Assembly: GCF_000657795.2 (NCBI RefSeq)
Contig: NZ_JHEP02000002.1
Span: 372,001-436,000, forward strand
Direction of reading: 5' to 3'
Length of the DNA stretch: 64,000 bases
DNA from: Bordetella pseudohinzii
GTDB taxonomy: Bacteria; Pseudomonadota; Gammaproteobacteria; Burkholderiales; Burkholderiaceae_B
The translations under genes and the position numbers were made by a program. The notes beneath the pieces are model-generated. The model saw only the letters and a list, made by a program, of their open reading frames with translations, made no database searches and was not told the DNA's origin. Within the stretch, counting starts at the first letter, position 1. Each line of letters begins with the position of its first letter. Of this stretch, positions 61,414-64,000 are shown in pieces.

Positions 61414-62085
61414 ATGGCACGGCTCAATACTCAGCTTGTCATCTTTGATTGCGACGGCGTCCTGATCGACAGCGAAATCATCGCTGCCCGCGCCCAATCC
61501 CAGGCCCTCGCGGCCCATGGCATCCCTATTTCGCCCGAGGAAGCCGCGCGGCGCTTCGCCGGCATTCCCGACCACGATATGTGGCTGACCCTGCAGGCCG
61601 AATTCCACACCACGCTGCCGGCCGGCTTCGAGCTTGATTACGCCGCCCATCTGGCACGGATATTCGAGAACGACCTGCGTGCCCTGCCCCATGTGCAGGC
61701 CCTGGTCGACACCTTGCGCGCGCGGCGGGTGCCGTTCTGCGTGGCCTCCAGCAGCACGCCGGACAAGCTGCGCACGGCGCTGGGCCTGACCGGCCTGTGG
61801 CCGCTGTTCGATCCGCATATCTTCAGCGTGAGCCAGGTCAAGCGGGGCAAGCCGGCGCCCGACATCTTTCTGTTCGCGGCCGACAGCATGGGGGTGACGC
61901 CCGACCACTGCCTGGTGGTCGAGGACAGCGTGCCAGGCGTGCAGGCCGCCCGCGCGGCCGGCATGCGCGTGCTGGGCTACACCGGCGCCTCGCACATCGC
62001 GCCGGGCCATGACGGCAAACTGCGCCAGGCCGGCGCGGTCGATACCGTCGCCGACCTGGCCTATGTCGCCAACTATGTGACCTGA
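61414..62085 (+). CDS. HAD-family hydrolase
   Basis: A 223-residue haloacid-dehalogenase-superfamily phosphatase, subfamily IA. Motif I is FDCDGVLIDS (nucleophile D12, acid D14), motif II ASSST (111-115), motif III K143/K146 in VKRGKPAPD, and motif IV VVEDSVPG (D171). A helical cap lies between motifs I and II. GGAG 6 bases before the ATG at 61414 sets the start. Probably a small phosphate-ester phosphatase; substrate unknown. It follows the Na/Pi transporter by 68 bases. Confidence 0.9.
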   Translation: MARLNTQLVIFDCDGVLIDSEIIAARAQSQALAAHGIPISPEEAARRFAGIPDHDMWLTLQAEFHTTLPAGFELDYAAHLARIFENDLRALPHVQALVDTLRARRVPFCVASSSTPDKLRTALGLTGLWPLFDPHIFSVSQVKRGKPAPDIFLFAADSMGVTPDHCLVVEDSVPGVQAARAAGMRVLGYTGASHIAPGHDGKLRQAGAVDTVADLAYVANYVT

Positions 62086-62103
62086 ACCCGGCCGCCAGAT
62101 GGC

Positions 62104-62898
62104 TCAGGCTTTCAGGTAGCGCTCGAACCAGGCCAGCATGCGGGCCCAGCCGTCCTTGGCGTCCTCGGCGTTGTAGCTGGGGCGGTAATCGGCCAGGAAG
62201 GCATGGCCCGAATTGGGATAGACCACGAAACTCGAGGCCTTGGAGGCGGCATTGCCGGCGGCCAGCTTGGCTTCCATGGCGCGCACGTCTTCGACCGGGA
62301 TGCTGGAGTCCTGGGCGCCATACAGGCCCAGCACGGGGGCGTGCAAGGCGCCGGCCACGTCGAAGGCCACGGACTTGATCAGCGGCCCGTGACCGGAAGC
62401 CAGCTTGCCATACCAGGCCACGCCGGCCTTGACCTTGGGGTTATGGGCCGCGTACATCCAGGTGATGCGCCCGCCCCAGCAAAAACCGGTGATGCCCAGG
62501 CGGGAGGCGTCCGCCCCTTGCGCCTGGGCCCAGGCCAGGGCCGCGTCCAGGTCGCCAAAGACCTGCTCGTCGGGCACCTTGGCGACGAGTTCGGCCACCA
62601 GCTTGGGGATGTCGGTATAGGCCGACGCATCGCCCTGGCGCTGGTAGAGATTGCTGGTCACCGCGAAATAGCCGGCCTTGGCCAGGCGGCGGCAGATATC
62701 CTTGATGTGCTCGTGCACGCCGAAGATCTCCTGCACCACCAGCACCAGCGGCGCGCCCTTGACGCCCTCGGGCGCGGCGTAATAGGCCTGCTGCGTGCCG
62801 CCAGGCACGGGCAGCGCGAAATCCCCCTGGGCCAGCCCCTGGGTATCGGTATGGATGGTGGTGGCAGCGGCGGCGCCGGCGGCGGGGGCGAAACTCAT
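62104..62898 (-). CDS. Dienelactone hydrolase family protein
   Basis: A 264-residue alpha/beta hydrolase of the carboxymethylenebutenolidase family. The catalytic triad reads C140 (GFCWGGR), D197 (YGAQDSSIP) and H232 (NSGHAFLADYRPSYN). The N terminus has an alanine-rich stretch but no clear signal peptide, so it is probably cytoplasmic. No chlorocatechol or aromatic-degradation genes are nearby, so a role in that pathway is not supported. Converges with the HAD gene. Confidence 0.9.
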   Translation of the reverse strand: MSFAPAAGAAAATTIHTDTQGLAQGDFALPVPGGTQQAYYAAPEGVKGAPLVLVVQEIFGVHEHIKDICRRLAKAGYFAVTSNLYQRQGDASAYTDIPKLVAELVAKVPDEQVFGDLDAALAWAQAQGADASRLGITGFCWGGRITWMYAAHNPKVKAGVAWYGKLASGHGPLIKSVAFDVAGALHAPVLGLYGAQDSSIPVEDVRAMEAKLAAGNAASKASSFVVYPNSGHAFLADYRPSYNAEDAKDGWARMLAWFERYLKA

Positions 62899-62936
62899 GA
62901 GCGGACTCCGGATGGCAGGGGCCGCCCGCCTGGCCG

Positions 62937-63773
62937 TCAGTGGCGATGGTGGTCCGCTTCGAGCGCCGTCCCGGCGCGGTCACGGCTATGGTCATGACCA
63001 TGGTGCATGAAAGTGGTCACGCCATAGATGATGGCCACGCCCACGGCCACGAGCAAGAGCTGCGGCACGGCGTCGGAGACGGCCACGCGCTCGTGCATCT
63101 GCGGCATGAGGTCGGCGACCGAGATATAGAGGAAACTGCTGGCCGCGACCACCAGCACATAAGGCACCAGGGTCTGCGCTTCCTGCAGCACGAAGTATCC
63201 TACACCGCCTCCGATGGCCGTGCATAGGCTGGTGAAGAGGATGAGCCCGAAGGCGCGCCGGCGCGGCAGGCCCGCATTGATCAGCACCACGAAGTCGCCC
63301 AGCTTATGCGGGACCTCGTGCACGATGATGGAGGCCGCCGTCAGCACGCCGAGAATCGGGTCGGTGAGAAAGGCCGCGGCGACCAGCACGCCATCGCAAA
63401 GATTGTGCAGCGAGCTGCCGATCAGGATGAGGACGCCGCCGCGCCGGGCCTCGTGGCGGTCATGGCCTTTGTGATGATGATGGCCATCATGCTCGTGATG
63501 ATGGCTGTGCCGCAAGAGCGCGATCTTCTCCAGCACGAAGAAGCCGATCAAGCTGGCCAGCATGAGGCCGAAGAGCGTGTGCACGCCGGCGCCGGCCTGC
63601 TCGAAGGCTTCGGGCAACAGGTGCAGCAGCGCCACCGACAACAGAACGCCCACTGACAGGCTGACCATGTGGTGCAGGTATTGGGCAAAGACGCGGTAGG
63701 CCAGCCAATGGGCGATGGCGACCGCGATCAAGCCGCCTGTGACCGTGGCCAGAATGATCCAGAGAAGCAGCAT
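62937..63773 (-). CDS. ZIP-family metal transporter
   Basis: A 278-residue ZIP-family divalent-metal transporter with about eight membrane segments. The conserved metal sites appear as LLHLLPEAFE (49-58), HNLCDGVLVAAAF and HEVPHKLGDF. A cytoplasmic histidine-rich loop at 89-107 (HSHHHEHDGHHHHKGHDRH) probably binds zinc; another His-rich tail is at the C terminus. A 13-base AT-rich palindrome lies about 30 bases before the start codon. Zinc is the likely substrate. Confidence 0.93.
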   Translation of the reverse strand: MLLLWIILATVTGGLIAVAIAHWLAYRVFAQYLHHMVSLSVGVLLSVALLHLLPEAFEQAGAGVHTLFGLMLASLIGFFVLEKIALLRHSHHHEHDGHHHHKGHDRHEARRGGVLILIGSSLHNLCDGVLVAAAFLTDPILGVLTAASIIVHEVPHKLGDFVVLINAGLPRRRAFGLILFTSLCTAIGGGVGYFVLQEAQTLVPYVLVVAASSFLYISVADLMPQMHERVAVSDAVPQLLLVAVGVAIIYGVTTFMHHGHDHSRDRAGTALEADHHRH

Positions 63774-63801
63774 GGGAATGGGATGAGGGTGGCGGAAAGC
63801 G

Positions 63802-63814
63802 CAATATTATATTG
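63802..63814 (-). promoter_or_regulatory. Palindromic operator candidate upstream of ZIP gene
   Basis: CAATATTATATTG is a perfect palindrome around a central base, containing a TATAAT hexamer on the minus strand about 30 bases before the ATG; an adjacent GTTTCAAAC is also symmetric. This 6-1-6 AT-rich layout resembles Fur-superfamily (Zur) sites, although not a consensus match. A repressor here would cover the -10 region. Confidence 0.5.
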
Positions 63815-63864
63815 TTTCAAACGGGCAGGAGGGATGCGCGCCTCCGCTTCGCCCCCGGGACGGC

Positions 63865-64000
63865 TCAATCCCGCGCTTCCAGGGCCCGGTTGATCCGCAG
63901 GGCCAGCAGCGTGCAGGCCGTGCCCGACAGCAGGTAGATGCTGACCGCCACCAGCCCGAAGCGCGCCGACAGGGCCAGGGCCACCAGCGGCGCGAAGGCC
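63865..64000 (-). CDS. C-terminal end of a membrane transporter (partial)
   Basis: The last 45 codons of a minus-strand gene that runs off the window. The visible residues, FAPLVALALSARFGLVAVS and IYLLSGTACTLLALRIN then RALEARD, contain one or two membrane helices and a short basic/acidic tail, as at the C terminus of major-facilitator transporters. The gene start is outside the window; identity beyond a membrane protein is inferred. Confidence 0.6.
   Translation of the reverse strand, partial: AFAPLVALALSARFGLVAVSIYLLSGTACTLLALRINRALEARD

Overview
This window looks like a core-chromosome segment of a high-GC betaproteobacterium of the Bordetella/Achromobacter (Alcaligenaceae) type. The basis is gene order (rlmN-rodZ-ispG-hisS-yfgM-bamB-der-hisC-hfq; rpsP-rimM-trmD; parE-ycxB-parC; trxA-rho), protein character and codon use. 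Species cannot be fixed from the sequence alone. No rRNA, tRNA, CRISPR array, insertion sequence or prophage was found.

Layout. 1-9420 (minus strand) is a housekeeping block: nucleotide kinase, RlmN, a short RodZ-like protein, IspG, HisS, a YfgM-like protein, BamB, Der, HisC and Hfq, with several ATGA or near-zero junctions. valS (plus) and the rpsP-rimM-trmD operon (minus) converge on a strong bidirectional terminator. A small secreted protein with an internal duplication, a TusA-like protein and alaS follow.

18575-26633 (minus) is a compact type IVb thin-pilus operon resembling the R64/ColIb pil set (pilL-N-O-P-Q-R-S-V). It has overlapping genes and no recognisable pilM, pilT (transglycosylase) or pilU (prepilin peptidase). 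Next come a UgpB-like solute-binding protein paired with a DadA-type dehydrogenase, a [2Fe-2S] flavin reductase with panD, and a guanidinium exporter gene (gdx/sugE) preceded by what reads as a guanidine-II (mini-ykkC) riboswitch.

32633-42815 is a compatible-solute and transport region. The minus strand carries ectR-ectA-ectB-ectC-ectD (ectoine and 5-hydroxyectoine synthesis with a MarR-type regulator as first gene). Divergent from it, the plus strand carries an RpiR regulator, a class III aminotransferase and a TAXI-type TRAP transporter (binding protein plus fused membrane subunit). The substrate of the latter set is unknown.

The rest is largely core: a DUF418 membrane protein, topoisomerase IV (parC, parE) with a YcxB-like gene between its subunits, trxA, rho, a 1.2-kb-codon YhdP-like AsmA protein, glnE, queH, sdaA, a Na/Pi cotransporter with PhoU-like tail, a HAD hydrolase, a dienelactone-hydrolase-like protein, a ZIP metal transporter under an AT-rich palindrome, and the C-terminal end of a membrane transporter running off the right edge.

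The observations most worth a second look are the guanidine-II riboswitch, the reduced type IVb pilus locus, the RpiR/aminotransferase/TAXI cluster beside the ectoine operon, the RodZ lacking its periplasmic domain, and a 314-base rpsP-rimM spacer with an attenuator-like hairpin.
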